Source of the DNA: Eurosta solidaginis
Taxonomy: Eukaryota > Arthropoda > Insecta > Diptera > Tephritidae
Direction of reading: 5' to 3'
Assembly (NCBI RefSeq): GCF_040869045.1
Contig: NC_090323.1
Span: forward strand, 172,506,083 to 172,570,082
Length of the DNA stretch: 64,000 nucleotides
A program made the position numbers and the translations under genes. Under the pieces are notes generated by a model that was given only the letters and a program-made list of their open reading frames with translations, made no database searches and had not been told where the DNA came from. This document shows, in pieces, positions 37,716 to 48,989 of the stretch (its first letter is position 1; each line of letters opens with the position of its first letter).

Positions 37716-37894
37716 AACAATCGGAAAGTTTTTTAATTCAAAAGATGACCCATGCTAATGTACACGCATACATATGTATGTATTTAAGTATCATACCTGT
37801 TTCAAAAGTATTAAATTACTCTTGTTACATAAAGTCATGACCTTTATAGCTTGACTTTTTGACTTTTATACTTCATTCGACACTGCTTTAGGTT

Positions 37895-37941
37895 TACATA
37901 CATATATACATACATACATACATACATACATACATACATAC
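37895..37941. repeat. (ATAC)n microsatellite
   Basis: About eleven tetranucleotide ATAC/CATA units with one ATAT interruption. Confidence 0.85.
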
Positions 37942-38133
37942 TACACCGCCACTTTCTCTTCCATTTCCAAAGAAGCTGTATGTGTTGTGTGTTGCTTAAA
38001 CGAATGACAATACATTTTTGTTGTTGCTGCTGTTAATCCGTTAAATCGTCTGCAATGAATTATCAACAATTGGATGGTCAGTCGAGTGGTTGTCTCAAAA
38101 AAGTGTACGTAGCTGTGTGCTTGTGTTTCATAA

Positions 38134-39770
38134 TTATACTCAGCTGAGCAGAGCTCATAAAGTATATTAATTTTGTATGTTTGTTTAATGGTGTGTTCAG
38201 TTTATACTTATATTTAAGAATTCATGAGCTTAACACCGGCTTATAATAATTGAATTTCAATTGTTATGTTTTTTCTAAGAGAACCTGAACGGTTCGAATC
38301 CCGGTGAAACCTTTGATAACATTACAAAATTGCCTGATGATGATTACGTTGGCGGTTTTCGAAATGGTCCATCGCAATATGCCAGTAAATGTTTCTTTCT
38401 TTTCAGGTTCTCTTAGAAAAAACATAATAATTGAAATTCAATTATTATAAGCCGGTATATTAATTTTGTTCGCATAACGGTAATCCCTAACGGCATAAAC
38501 TAATCGAGATAGATATAGACTTCTATATATCAAAATGATCTGGGTGAAAAAAGAAATTCATCTAGCCATGTCCGTCGGTCCGTCTGTCCGTCCGTCTTTA
38601 AACACGATAACTTGAGTAAATTTTGAGGTATCTTGATGAAATTTGGTATGTAGGTTCCTGGGCGCTCATCTCAGAACGCTATTTAAAATGAACGAAATCG
38701 GACTAAAACCACGCCCACTTTTTCGATATCGAAAATTTCGAAAAACCGAAAAAGTGCGATAATTCATTACCAAAGACGGATAAAGCGATAAAACTTGGTA
38801 GGTGCGTTGATCTTATGACGCAAAATAGAAAATTAGAAAAATTTTGGACAATGGGCTTGGCACCGCCCACTTTTAAAAGAAGGAAATTTAAAAGTTTTGC
38901 AAGCTGTAATTTGGCACATGATGAAATTTGGTAGGCACGTTACTCCTATTACTATATGTGTGGTAAATAAAAATTAGCGAAATGGGACGACGAGCACGCT
39001 CAATTTAAAAAAAAAATTTGTTTAAGTCAAATTTCAACAAAAAATTTAATATATTTACAGTATAAAAGCAAATTATGTCATCATTCGACTCCAGTAATGA
39101 TATGGTGCAACAAAATACAAAGATAAAAGAAAATTTCAAAATGGGAGTAACTCCTTTTTCATTTAATTCGCCTAGAATACTTTTAATGCCATAAGTCGAA
39201 CAACAATTTACCAATCCTTGTGAAATTTTGTAGAGACATAGAGCCTATGACGATAACTGTTTTCTGTGAAAATGGGCGAAATCGGTTGAAGCCACGCCCA
39301 GTTTTTATACACAGTCGACCGCATGTCCTTCCGCTCGGCCGTTAACACGATAACTTGCGCAAAAAACGATATATCTTAATTAAACTTAGTTCACGTACTT
39401 ATCTGAAGTCCTTTATCTTGGCATAAAATATGGCCGAAATCCGACTATGACCACGCCCACTTTTCCGATATCGAAAATTACGAAATATGAAAAAATGCCA
39501 TAATTATTTACCAAATATGAAAAAAGAGATGAAACATGGTAATTGGATTGGTTTATTGACGCAAAATATAACTTTAGAAAAAACCTACCATATTAAGTAG
39601 AAGAAAATGAAAAGTTCTGCAGGGCGAAATCAAAAGCCTTTGGAATCTTGGCAGGAATACTGTTCGTAGTATGACATATATAAATAAATTAGCGGTAATC
39701 GACAGAAGATGTTCTGGGTCACCCTGGTCCACATTTTGGTCGATATCTCGAAAACGCCTTCACATATACA
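38134..39770 (+). repeat. Dispersed non-coding repeat, type A, left part
   Basis: Begins TTATACTCAGCTGAGCAG and contains AGTATATTAATTTTG, GTCCGTCTGTCCGTCCG, TTTGGTATGTAGGTTCC and several ACCACGCCCACTTTT blocks. It parallels 54988-56400 block by block. Split by the hairpin insertion at 38177 and by BEL element 2 at 39771; the remainder is at 45261-45562. Non-coding and of unknown class. Confidence 0.8.
38177..38454 (+). mobile_element. Hairpin insertion flanked by a 15-bp duplication
   Basis: The host repeat sequence GTATATTAATTTTGT is present on both sides (38162-38176 and 38455-38469). The insert has 54-bp inverted arms, 38235-38288 and 38403-38456, with 53 of 54 matching. The loop carries GGTTCGAATCCCGGTG (38291-38306), a good B-box. 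The long duplication points to target-primed (LINE-type) insertion rather than a cut-and-paste transposon. Confidence 0.8.
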
Positions 39771-40290
39771 ACTACAATAAATGTTATATTATCACTTACG
39801 TGGATGGCAGGAACAAAGTCCGTTTGAGGTTGTCCGGCAAATACGGGAGCACCCTACCGTTTGGTGGCAATTAGAGTTGTCTGTATTTCAATTCACAGGA
39901 GCAGAATGGCACGGCCGCTGAAGTGTTATTACCTTCTTTGATTTCCTTGAAATTGATGAAAACTCAGCTGGGTTGGTTGTTCGATTATTATTAATTTAAT
40001 AATTACTTTAAAAAGTTTAATTTATAATTTCATTTACAAAGTTTAAATGGTTTTAGAAAATTTGTAGGTGTGTATTCAGCGAAAATATAGAGATGAGTGA
40101 TTTTGTCACTTGCGAACGTGAAGTCAGCTGCGTAGCAATACGTTGAAAAGCTGTGTTCCATTGGTGCTAACGAATTGGATCCTTGCCCATCCGATTCGTT
40201 TCACCAATCAGATCATTTTTACTCCATACTGATAAGTGTTCTAAATCGATTGGTTTTTTATTGGTTGATGGTTTGATAATGCGTCAAACA
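39771..40290 (-). repeat. 3' LTR of BEL element 2, outer end truncated
   Basis: Starts TGTTTGACGC on the minus strand at 40290. The other LTR has about 23 more bases at its far end (44713-44735). This copy joins flank at ACTAC (39771-39775), which also occurs in both parental sequences. Confidence 0.85.
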
Positions 40291-40347
40291 TACTCCCCGC
40301 GTTGCACCAAGTAAAGGGGCAAATGCATGGTTGCGAAAAAGGCGAAA

Positions 40348-43263
40348 TTAAGTTGTATGTCGTTTTTCTTTAGGTTGAATATCAGAACCTTCTTCTGTTT
40401 GATTCACAGGATTAGGAAGTAAGCATAGTTTATTTATAGGACGATCCAGAGTTGTGATTGCGGTTTTGACGGTAACTACTCGGGTTAACCCATCGCGACC
40501 GGGATGTAGTTTTATGACCTTCCCTAATGGCCATTTCGATGGAGGGTACCTTTCGTCGATGAGAAGGACAATTGAACCAACTTGAATGGAGGTTGTGGGC
40601 AGTTGCCATTTGTGATGCGATTGTAGTTGCTGCAAGTATTCCTTTTGCCATTTTCCCAGAATTGTTCAGTTAGCCGCTTTGTTAGTTGCCAATGTGAAAG
40701 GCGAGATTGAGGCACCTGAGTTAAACTCGGCTCAGGTAAACTGGCAATGGGTCCACCAACGAACAAATGAGCTGGTGTTAGGTAGTTCATATCATCAGGA
40801 TCATCCGTAATTCTGCATAGGGGTCGAGAGTTGAGTACAGCTTGAATTTGTCGTAAGGCTGTTGTAAACTCTTCAAATGAAAATAAATAGCTCTTCATGA
40901 CGCGTTTCAAGTGATGTTTCATTGACTTTACTCTGGCTTCCCAGTGACCGCCGAAGTTTGGAGCAGATGGTGGATTAAAACCCCTTTGGGTTGCATCCTT
41001 TGATAATAAATGAGATAGGCGAGACATCTCGCTTGATGCTGAACTGAAAAGTTGTTTAATTTCTTTGTCAGCGCCAATAAAGTTCGTTCCTTGATCACTA
41101 GTTAGGGTTTTGCTCACACCGTAGATTCCGGAAAACCGTTTGTAGGCTGCTATGAAAGCTTCGGCTGTATAATCAGTCACTAGCTCAAGATGTATGTACG
41201 AGGTAGCCGAACAAATAAAGAGAGCAACATATGTCTTATATGTAGTGCGAGTGCGACCGCGACGTTCTTTTAAGGTGAATGGACCGGCATAGTCCAGCCC
41301 GGTATGCTGGAACAAACGAGCGCTATTGACTCTCGACGACGGGAGTTGTCCCATAAGCTGTTGCTGGCGTTCAGCACGATATCGAGCACATACGATGCAG
41401 CGAAGAATTGATTCTCGTACCGCTGCGCGGCCGCCCAAGATCCAGAACCGTTGTCGGAGTAAGGCGAGGGTGGAACTTGTGCCTCCATGGAGCGTGCGAA
41501 GATGGGTGTCTAGAATAATCAGCTTAGCTAAGTTAGACTTTCGTGGTAAAATATATGGATGTTTCGCATCATATGGTAACGCGGAGTTTTCGAGCCGTCC
41601 CCCAACTCGAAGAAAGCCGTCAGAGTTCGGAATGGAACTAGAAGTTTTTGCAACCGTGGTTTTGGTTTTAGATAGAAGCTTTATTTCTTCCTTGAAAGAA
41701 ATCTGCTGGACGAATTTTATCCAAAATTGTAAGGAATCCTGCATTTATGCAACTGATAGCCATTTGTCATCGCTGATCATTGGGAATCGGCGAGCCTTGT
41801 TCGCGAATCGAAAACACCATGAGGTGACGCGTAATAATTTGGTTAAGTCCGAATAGTAGTCGAGTAATACTGATTCGGAATAATCAGTTTTGGTGTGAAG
41901 TGTGGATTTGTCTTTCCTTTTCCTTGCTTCTGTTTCTGCTTGTTGGGATTGAGTGAATTTATTCGTCGGCCAAACCGAGCTATCCAACTTAAGCCACTGG
42001 GGACCGTGCCACCAGAGTTCGTGTGAATGCAATTGACGAGGCGTCATACCACGTGATGCACAATCCCCGGAACAAACCCCCAACTTGTCGTCGGTAGCCT
42101 TTCTTGAACGAAGCTCACTCGATTTGCTACAAAGTCCTTCCATTTTGAGGGATGGTTCGTGAGCCAAATGAGGGTAACTGATGAATCAGTCCAAAGCCAG
42201 ACAGAGGCCGATGATAGATTGAACGCCTCAATCACGTTATGTGTTAGTCGAGTGAGCAGGACTGCTGCGGTGAGCTCAAGACGAGGAATTGACGTTCTGG
42301 AAATAGGAGTTAGTTTGGTCTTTGCTTGAACCAAACTCACTGTAATGTTGTCCTCATGTAAAAATTTAAGGTAGACGACTGCGCTCATGGCTGCGAGTGA
42401 TGCATCAGAAAAGCCATGAATTTCCACTAAAGCAGATTTAGCAAGACCTAGATGCCGAGGAATTGTGAGAGTGTGCAAGTCTTGGAGGCTAGACTCAAAA
42501 TCCTTCCAAGAGATTTGTAACGTATCAGGGAGTTGTTGATCCCATTCAAGCTTGTGAAGCCAGAGATTTTGCATGAGAGACTACGTATTTGTAACTACGA
42601 AAATAATGTAAAACATCGGTAAGATCAGTTTGGAGTTTTTCCCCGGTGTAAACTATGTCGTTGAGTGACTTGCCGCTCATTGTTCGAGCTGAACCATTAA
42701 AAACAACTCGTAGTTTAGTAGTCGTACTGGATGGTCGGAGCACACCATGATGAGGCAAATAATATATGATTGATTTAGGTACGTAGTCATCAGGGACTTT
42801 GGACATGTGAAGACTGGTTTCGTAATCGTTCAGAAATTCGGTATACATTCGGGCGTCTTCCGTTTTGGGGTTCAGTCGTCGATTTAAAGAAAATAGGATA
42901 GTTTGATCGTGAATCCCTTAATGCTGAAACGGATTGTTTCAGAGGTAATCGGACAACGTACTGTCCAGTTTCGGTGCGTGTGTGCGTCCTTTGGAAATGC
43001 GTTTCGCACGTCTCCTCTTCTGGAGTCAACTTAGATCTTAGGGTGGTAACCTCCTCCTGTTGCCAAAACCTTCGGATGAGATTATTTATTTCGTCATCCT
43101 GCGAGCAATAATGAACACGGGCTGAAGGCATTGCTGGATTTTCTGCGATTGATCCAGAAAGGATCCAGCCAAAGACTGTAGCCTGCGCGAGCGGAGTATT
43201 TATTGGACCTTTCCGAAGACCATTTTGTAATATTTCGGAGCGCGATGTGGCGCACGTGCTCAA
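40348..43263 (-). pseudogene. BEL element 2 pol remnant (RT N-terminus, RNase H, integrase)
   Basis: On the minus strand: VFGWILSG and the conserved pre-RT region, then YLPHHGVLRPSSTT, RVVFNGS and SYKYVV (RT fingers, 42600-42780). From there the sequence jumps to MQNLWLHKLEWDQ and the RNase H-like region (HGFSDASLAAMSAVVYL, LWTDSSVTLIWL). No YVDD block remains, so the palm of RT is deleted. Integrase (40524-41744) retains CIVCARYRAE, the acids in TGLDYAGPF, TSDQGTNFIG and GGHWEARVK, and its C-terminal tail LGKVIKLHPGRDGLTR. Frames change several times, and an in-frame stop lies at 41745-41747. Confidence 0.85.
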
Positions 43264-44630
43264 CTTGAATTTCTACGAGTGCAGTTGCTAACAAGACATT
43301 GGAGCGTTTACAAGCTCCTGCGGTGGCATGTTTGACGACAGCAGCTTCCTCACTACTGTTTGACTGCAAATCACTCGATTGAACGGTTGATGATTGTAAG
43401 TCACCAGAATCTGCTGTCACGTGGTTGACAGTCGATTTGGTAGGTTTTGATGAAACGATGTGTAACAACGTATTGTGGAGTTGTTTACACTTACGGCAGG
43501 TTCCTTTTGACGAGCAATCCTTTAACACGTGAGGGCCTAAGCAATTAAAACATAGTTGCTACGATTTAACGAAATCTCTGCGTTCAGTAGGAGATTTTCG
43601 TTCAAAGGCTGGGCATTGAATTAGCTTGTGATTCTCGGCGCACAAACAACATCGCGATGATGAAGTTGACGAGGTTGTGGCATGACTTTTCGCCTTGTTA
43701 CTATTTTGCGATTTAACGGAGTCATGACGATCGATGGTTTCAAGTGCAGTAGCACGAGCTTCGATGAACTTGGTGAGAGCTGAAAGGTCAGTCGGGGTTG
43801 CGGATGCACCTTGTTCAAGCGCCCATGCTTGACGTGTGGTTGAGTCGAGGCACCGAGTCACAAGGTGGACAATCATGATGTCCCAGGAGTCGACAGGAGC
43901 TCCAAGAGCTTTCAGAGCGGACAGGGTTTCGGAGACAGTTAAGAGCAACCCTTGTAACCCCTTTGCAGACGGCTACGTGAGCTTTTTAATCGTAAATAAG
44001 GCTTCAAGTTGAGTTTCAATAAGAACACGTTTGTTCTCATAGCGTGCAACTAATTTATTCCATGCGGGAACGAAGTTATCAGCGGTGATTGCGAAGGTGG
44101 CTAGAAGACGCGCTGCTTCCCCGGACAAACTTCGCTTAAGATACTGTAACTTAGTGACATTGTCGAGAATCGTACTCGACCCGACAAGTGAAGTATACAT
44201 ATCGCTGAAAGTTTCCATCGAACGTGGGAAGAACCAATTCAGGTAATCTTGCTCGGGTGGATAAGGCAGGGGCTACTAAGGAAGTATCGGCGAGGACAGA
44301 TCCGTCGTGTGGATTTGCTGCGTTGAAATCAGCAAGCTTTTCTAATAAAAATACCTTTTGTTGATCGTAAACTTCATACATACTAGCGAACACGTTGTTG
44401 GTTATGTAATCGCTATCTTTTGTAACCTCAAATTTTAATGCGTATATTGATTAGTGTTAACGTTCAATTCTTTCCCAAGTTTTTTCCAGGTGGTCAAGGC
44501 GCGATTGAATTTTAATTTTGGTTAACTCCGCTACAGAGGCCTTTAATATAGGCTCAGCGGCGATTTTTAATAATTCGAAACGATTTTGTTGTAATTGGAC
44601 TTTGGACTCGAGGGACCTGACTTCGGCCAT
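43094..44630 (-). pseudogene. BEL element 2 gag remnant, protease deleted
   Basis: Gag starts MAEVRSLESKVQLQ at 44630 and is shifted after about 50 codons. Further blocks are [35 protein letters not shown] and a three-part zinc region (CCLCAENHKLIQC, CFNCLGPHVLKDC, CRKCKQLHNTLLH; about 43460-43640). After LVEIQV the sequence passes straight to the pre-RT region, so the aspartic protease domain is missing. Confidence 0.82.
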
Positions 44631-44691
44631 GTTGGGGGAACTAATTTTTCAACAGGAAAAGTTGCTTGTGTTCGATTAGCCAGATCAAGAT

Positions 44692-44709
44692 ATCCGGCTC
44701 GAAGGACCA
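44692..44709 (-). other. Primer binding site of BEL element 2
   Basis: Minus-strand TGGTCCTTCGAGCCGGAT lies three bases inside the 5' LTR end. Its first ten bases equal the site of BEL element 1. Confidence 0.7.
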
Positions 44710-44712
44710 GCT

Positions 44713-45260
44713 TGTTCAATGCAATATTGAACTTTACTACAATAAATGTTATATTATCACTTACGTGGATGGCAAGAACAAAGTCCGTTTGAGGTTGTCC
44801 GGCAAATACGGGAGCACCCTACCGTTTGGTGGCAATTAGAGTTGTCTGTATTTCAATTCACAGGAGCAAAATAGCACGGCCGCTGAAGTGTTATTACCTT
44901 CTTTGATTTCCTTGAAATTGATGAAAACTCAGCTGGGTTGGTTGTTCGATTATTATTAATTTAATAATTACTTTAAAAAGTTTAATTTATAATTTCATTT
45001 ACAAAGTTTAAATGGTTTTAGAAAATTTGTAGGTGTGTATTCAGCGAAAATATAGAGATGAGTGATTTTGTCACTTGCGAACGTGAAGTCAGCTGCGTAG
45101 CAATACGTTGAAAAGCTGTGTTCCATTGGATTGGTGCTAACGAATTGGATCCTTGCCCATCCGATTCGTTTCACCAATCAGATAATTTTTACTCCATACT
45201 GATAAATGTTCTAAATCGATTGGTTTTTTATTGGTTGATGGTTTGATAATGCGTCAAACA
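44713..45260 (-). repeat. 5' LTR of BEL element 2
   Basis: Minus strand TGTTTGACGC to TTGAACA, with the inverted ends TGTT/AACA. 548 bp, the complete version of the LTR. Confidence 0.82.
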
Positions 45261-45562
45261 CCCTTTTAAAACCCTTATTAATACTTTTAATTTGATACCC
45301 ATATCGTACATACACATTCTAAAGTCACCCCAGGTCCACCCTTATTGCGATATCTCGATAAGGCGTCCACCTATAGAACTAAGGCCCACTCCGTTTTAAA
45401 TAATCATAAACACCTTTCATTTGATACACATGTCCTACAAACACATTACAGGGTTACCCCAGGTTCATTTTGCTAAATGCTGATTTTCCCTTATTTTGTC
45501 TCCAAAGCTCTCAGCTGAGTATGTAATGTTCGGTTACACCCGAACTTAGCCTTCCTTACTTG
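45261..45562 (+). repeat. Dispersed repeat type A, right part
   Basis: CCCTTTTAAAACCC, TTTGATACCCATATCG and the terminal CTCAGCTGAGTATG, TTCGGTTACACCCGAAC, CCTTCCTTACTTG. The first half matches 56325-56530. Confidence 0.75.
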
Positions 45563-46332
45563 TTTTTTGTTTCGTTATATTTCTGTCTATTGAAGTATGA
45601 AATAATGCACTCAGCACTCAACACTGTCGGCTTCACTAGAATTGTCACTGTCATGAACACTAATCAGCCAGTTCAGTAAGCCATGTCAACTCATAAATAA
45701 GCCGAGTAAAGAAATATGTACGTAATTGCTTTATTTTACTTACCAAGTATATCCTTAACATTTTTTTCTTTTTTGCTATTAAATGTCTGTAAAGTGAATA
45801 CATTTTTTCCACTTCAATTCACAAGTCATTTTGCTAGTCTGCTGAGTAATAATTCTGTATTAATATGTGTCATAGTGTCATTTGTGTTTACTATATGTGA
45901 GATTCGTTTCGTAGTCAAGTTGTGCGATTCTTTTCCCCAAGGACAATAATATTTTCACTAACACTGACATCAATCAGTTTTGCGAATGGAATGATTCAAT
46001 TCATTTTCATATTACTCAAGTAATCATTCTCGTTCTTCATTGAGCCAATACTTATTTCAAGCTTTATATGTAAATATGTATTGGTGCCCAAATGTGCCAA
46101 AGGGCCGCATTATTTGCACCCTCCACATGTAATGGTAATTAATATATTGCAATATTATATATATGTATTTCTGCAAATGAAAGGACAAGCACAAATATCA
46201 GGTTATGGCAATAATAAAGGACATAGTATGAAACCTTGTAAGCATTTAATATGTTAAATACCTTAGCTTGAACGATCTTTTGAATTTCAGTACTATTATA
46301 ATACTCATGGCTGAGGAATGGTTTAATACCCA
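45563..46332. other. Anonymous AT-rich DNA
   Basis: No gene recognised. Confidence 0.35.
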
Positions 46333-46334
46333 TA

Positions 46335-47062
46335 CGAGGGGTGTTCAGAAAATAACGGGAATTTTCGTTTTTTGAAAAAGTTATTTATTTATTCATCTAC
46401 ATTAAGTGTGTCGGGTTCAAAATAATCCCCATTACACATTATGCACTTGTGACAGCGCTTCTCCAAATCCTCGAAACACTTCTCAAACAGCGTTTCAGCG
46501 ATGCGCTTATTTCATCTATTCTTGTAAAACGACGGTCCTTCAAGGTTCTTTTTATTTTTGGAAATAGAAAAAAGTCGCACGGAGTCATGCCTGGCGAATA
46601 TGAAGGCTGGGGCATCGTTACAGTACTGGTATTGACCAAAAATTCACGAAGAAACAATGAAGTGTGAGCAGGTGCATTATCGTGGTGCAAAAGCCATGAA
46701 AAGCCGCACTTGTCGAGCCTTTTTCGGTCTTGGCGATCCAGCATGCCTCCACTGTTTTACTCATTGCAGACTCACCTTAGACCTTTGTTAACACTTCACA
46801 CTTTGTTACACTTTATTTCATTGTTTAAGCAAAATTTGATACAATTCCTTTGATCCGTTTTTTTAAGAAACGCAAATCGCCGACCTCATAAAACACGTCT
46901 AACTTTAGCAGCTGTCACTGGCAAAGTAAGCAATGAATTCAGTTGAAAATTTTATCGCATTGCAGGGACATGTGTATCACCATTATAATTTTTTTCACAA
47001 TTGGACACTCCAAACCTGCGAAATTAAAAAATTCCCGTTATTTTCTGAGCACACCTTGTGTG
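46335..47062 (-). mobile_element. Mariner element (irritans-like), internally deleted
   Basis: Ends CGAGGGGTGTTCAGAAAATA and its inverted partner TATTTTCTGAGCACACC (about 28-bp inverted repeats) are flanked by TA at 46333-46334 and 47063-47064. Length is 728 bp against roughly 1.3 kb for a full element. The interior is a broken transposase gene. Confidence 0.88.
46389..46764 (-). pseudogene. Mariner transposase, deleted and frameshifted
   Basis: The native start MSKTVEA is at 46764. It is fused, out of frame, directly to the second half of the catalytic domain: LLHHDNAPAHTS, then TPCDFFLFPKIK. The Asp residues of HHDNAP and PCD are 35 apart, the DD34D spacing, so both are kept. The helix-turn-helix DNA-binding region and first catalytic Asp are deleted. 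Another shift near 46500 precedes the C-terminal CFEDLEKRCHKC and DYFEPDTLN. It could not cut DNA, but its ends might be moved by an active relative. Confidence 0.87.
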
Positions 47063-47224
47063 TACTGCTACTAAGACTAAGAGGCCATATTGCCACAAGC
47101 GAAATTCAGATCCAAGGTTTTGGTTAAGTTAGTATGAGATATTAATAAAATAATAAAAAAAAATTTGTTCGGCTTTATTGAAAACAATACTTACATTAAG
47201 TTATAATAATACTAAAAGCTAGAA

Positions 47225-47447
47225 AATAATTAGATAGGTCCTAGGTAATAGTCATCACACTCCTCATCAATCTAGGGCGTTGATCACACAATTAAAAAAA
47301 CGTTGGGTGCGTGAAATTTCCAAAAATGTGAGACGTAGTTCAATTTGTCTTACTTATGACTATCAATAAAAATTTGACGCGTCTGATGAACGCCCTAGAT
47401 TGATGAGGAGTGTGATGACTATTACCTAGGACCTATCTAATTATTGT
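47225..47447. repeat. Perfect 57-bp inverted repeat, 107-base loop
   Basis: Arms 47225-47281 and 47389-47445 are exact reverse complements (AATAATTAGATAGG ... TAGGGCGTT). No ORF in the loop. Class unknown; likely a young MITE or foldback product. Confidence 0.88.
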
Positions 47448-47694
47448 CTAATGAAAATATTATTTCCAATAATTTGTTTTCAAGTTTTTAGTCTTTATTT
47501 AATTGTCTATTATTTCTCATTCTATTTAGTTCATTTAGTGACTCGTAATTACAAGGACTCTTTGCTAACACTTTGTTACAATCTAAGTCCTCAATACATA
47601 ATCCTTCCAAAGACTTTACTCAACCCGGCGCCACGTATGCTTGTCCCTTCTCGAACACCAAAATATTTTGATGTCACTTCTGCCGGACTATATG

Positions 47695-48165
47695 TAATGT
47701 TTGTTTCAAATATGAGCCAAATCGGACCACAAATACGATTTTTTTGAATTGAGATATTCGCCACCTTGTGCCACCTGGTGGCGATTTTTTGTCATTGGCC
47801 GCTTTTTATTCTTTTATGTATTATATGTTCCAAATATGAGCCGAATCAGACCACAAATGCGATTTTTTTGAATATCTCGTTCCTTGCGCCAACTAGTGGT
47901 GATTTTGTTTTCACTGATCTCTTTCTATTCACTTATGTATTATGTGTTCCAAACATGAGCCAAATCGGACTACAAACACGATTTTTTTGAATATATCGAT
48001 CATTGCGCCACCTGGTGGCGATTTTTTCATAGGTCACTTTCTATTCATGTATGTATTATGTGTTCCAAATATGAACCAAATCGGACCACAAATACAATTT
48101 TTTTGGAATATTTCGATCCATGCGCCACCTATCGGAATTTCTTTTCTTATAGTTGCATTGTCATC
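47695..48165 (+). repeat. Tandem array, 116-124-bp unit, 4 copies
   Basis: GAGCCAAATCGGACCACAAA recurs (with changes) at 47714, 47838, 47957 and 48073, each followed by CGATTTTTTTGAATA, TGCGCCACCTGGTGG and TTCTATTCATGTATG. ORFs here are by-products of the repeat. Confidence 0.9.
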
Positions 48166-48309
48166 GGATTCTGAACTATATACCAAGTTTCAAGCTAACT
48201 TCTAGCTCGTTACTTACATTTTAATTACAAAATTCGTAAACAACGGCCGGCCTGTCAAGTCACGCTAAATAAACCCGTTTCAAATTAAAACAATTTGAAT
48301 GTATAACAA

Positions 48310-48985
48310 CGGGAGCCCAACAGACATGGAGTATAATACGTGACCAATCTTCTGACGGAATATTTAACTATAGAGCCGTAAAATTGATTGGAGTTGGTAG
48401 TATTTTGGTTATCAACATTGCGGCTTTGTTAAAGTGCCGTTAGTAGAAGCTCACTTGGATGCATGAATGTATGTTGAGAAATCTCATCCGATCTTCGCAT
48501 AAACCTGGACACTTAAGCATGAAAAGTATCGATGATTTGGGACGTACCGCATGGAATGCCAATTCACATTGATCTGTCAAAACCCCAATCACTATGACAG
48601 ATGAGCTTTGATGTACCCAAAAATTTAGCAGACCGCATGCTATCCAATTCCGTCAGTCTGCAAGAGGTAGTGTCGGCCCAGAGTTTTCTCATGTTACTCG
48701 AGTCGTATAATATTCCCTGTAGCCATATACATTCAGTTCAGTTGTATCAATATGCGCTAGGAAGCACGCTGGCCAGATAAATTGCCATGTCCCCAAACCC
48801 AGTTGATATTAATATGAAAATAGTCCAAACCCAAGGCAAGCGAGGTCAGGCATTCCCATACTACCTTCGCTTACACCAGTTGAACTTATGGCTTTAATAG
48901 CCGATTGGCGATCGGAGTAGATGTTGAGTTATCTAACCGTAGTAGCATTCTACCACAGCATGTTTAATTGCGGCAAGCTCCGCTA
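48310..48985 (-). pseudogene. LINE 3' end relic: RNase H and C-terminal domain
   Basis: Minus strand: AELAAI, then LNIYSDRQSAIKAISS, VVWECLTSLA in a shifted frame, WVWGHGNLSG, and further on VIGVLTDQCELAFHAVR. The same series (DSQAAIKALSS, VVWECLTSLA, WVPGHSDIPGN, VIGVLTGDCPMGIHAVR) occurs in the plus-strand fragment at 58029, so both are one LINE family, probably of the I/R1/LOA group. Several stops and shifts. Confidence 0.7.
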
Positions 48986-48989
48986 GCAA

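Larger units (their letters stand above)
39771..45260 (-). mobile_element. BEL/Pao element 2, minus strand, defective
   Basis: LTRs at 39771-40290 and 44713-45260 differ by 5 substitutions and one 5-bp ATTGG duplication over about 520 shared bases. The interior reads Gag to integrase on the minus strand but lacks the protease and the catalytic half of RT, and is broken by many shifts and stops. No target duplication is seen. It lies inside the type A dispersed repeat. Confidence 0.9.

Noticed and set aside
46335..47062. Glycine in YSPG of the mariner as a lost catalytic Asp
   Set aside because: Counting 34 residues after the HHDN Asp lands on the Asp of PCD, which is present, so YSPG is not the catalytic position.
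47451..48205. Three ORFs of 74-98 codons with a shared NMSQIG-like motif
   Set aside because: They are produced by the ~120-bp tandem array and have no start or codon logic of their own.
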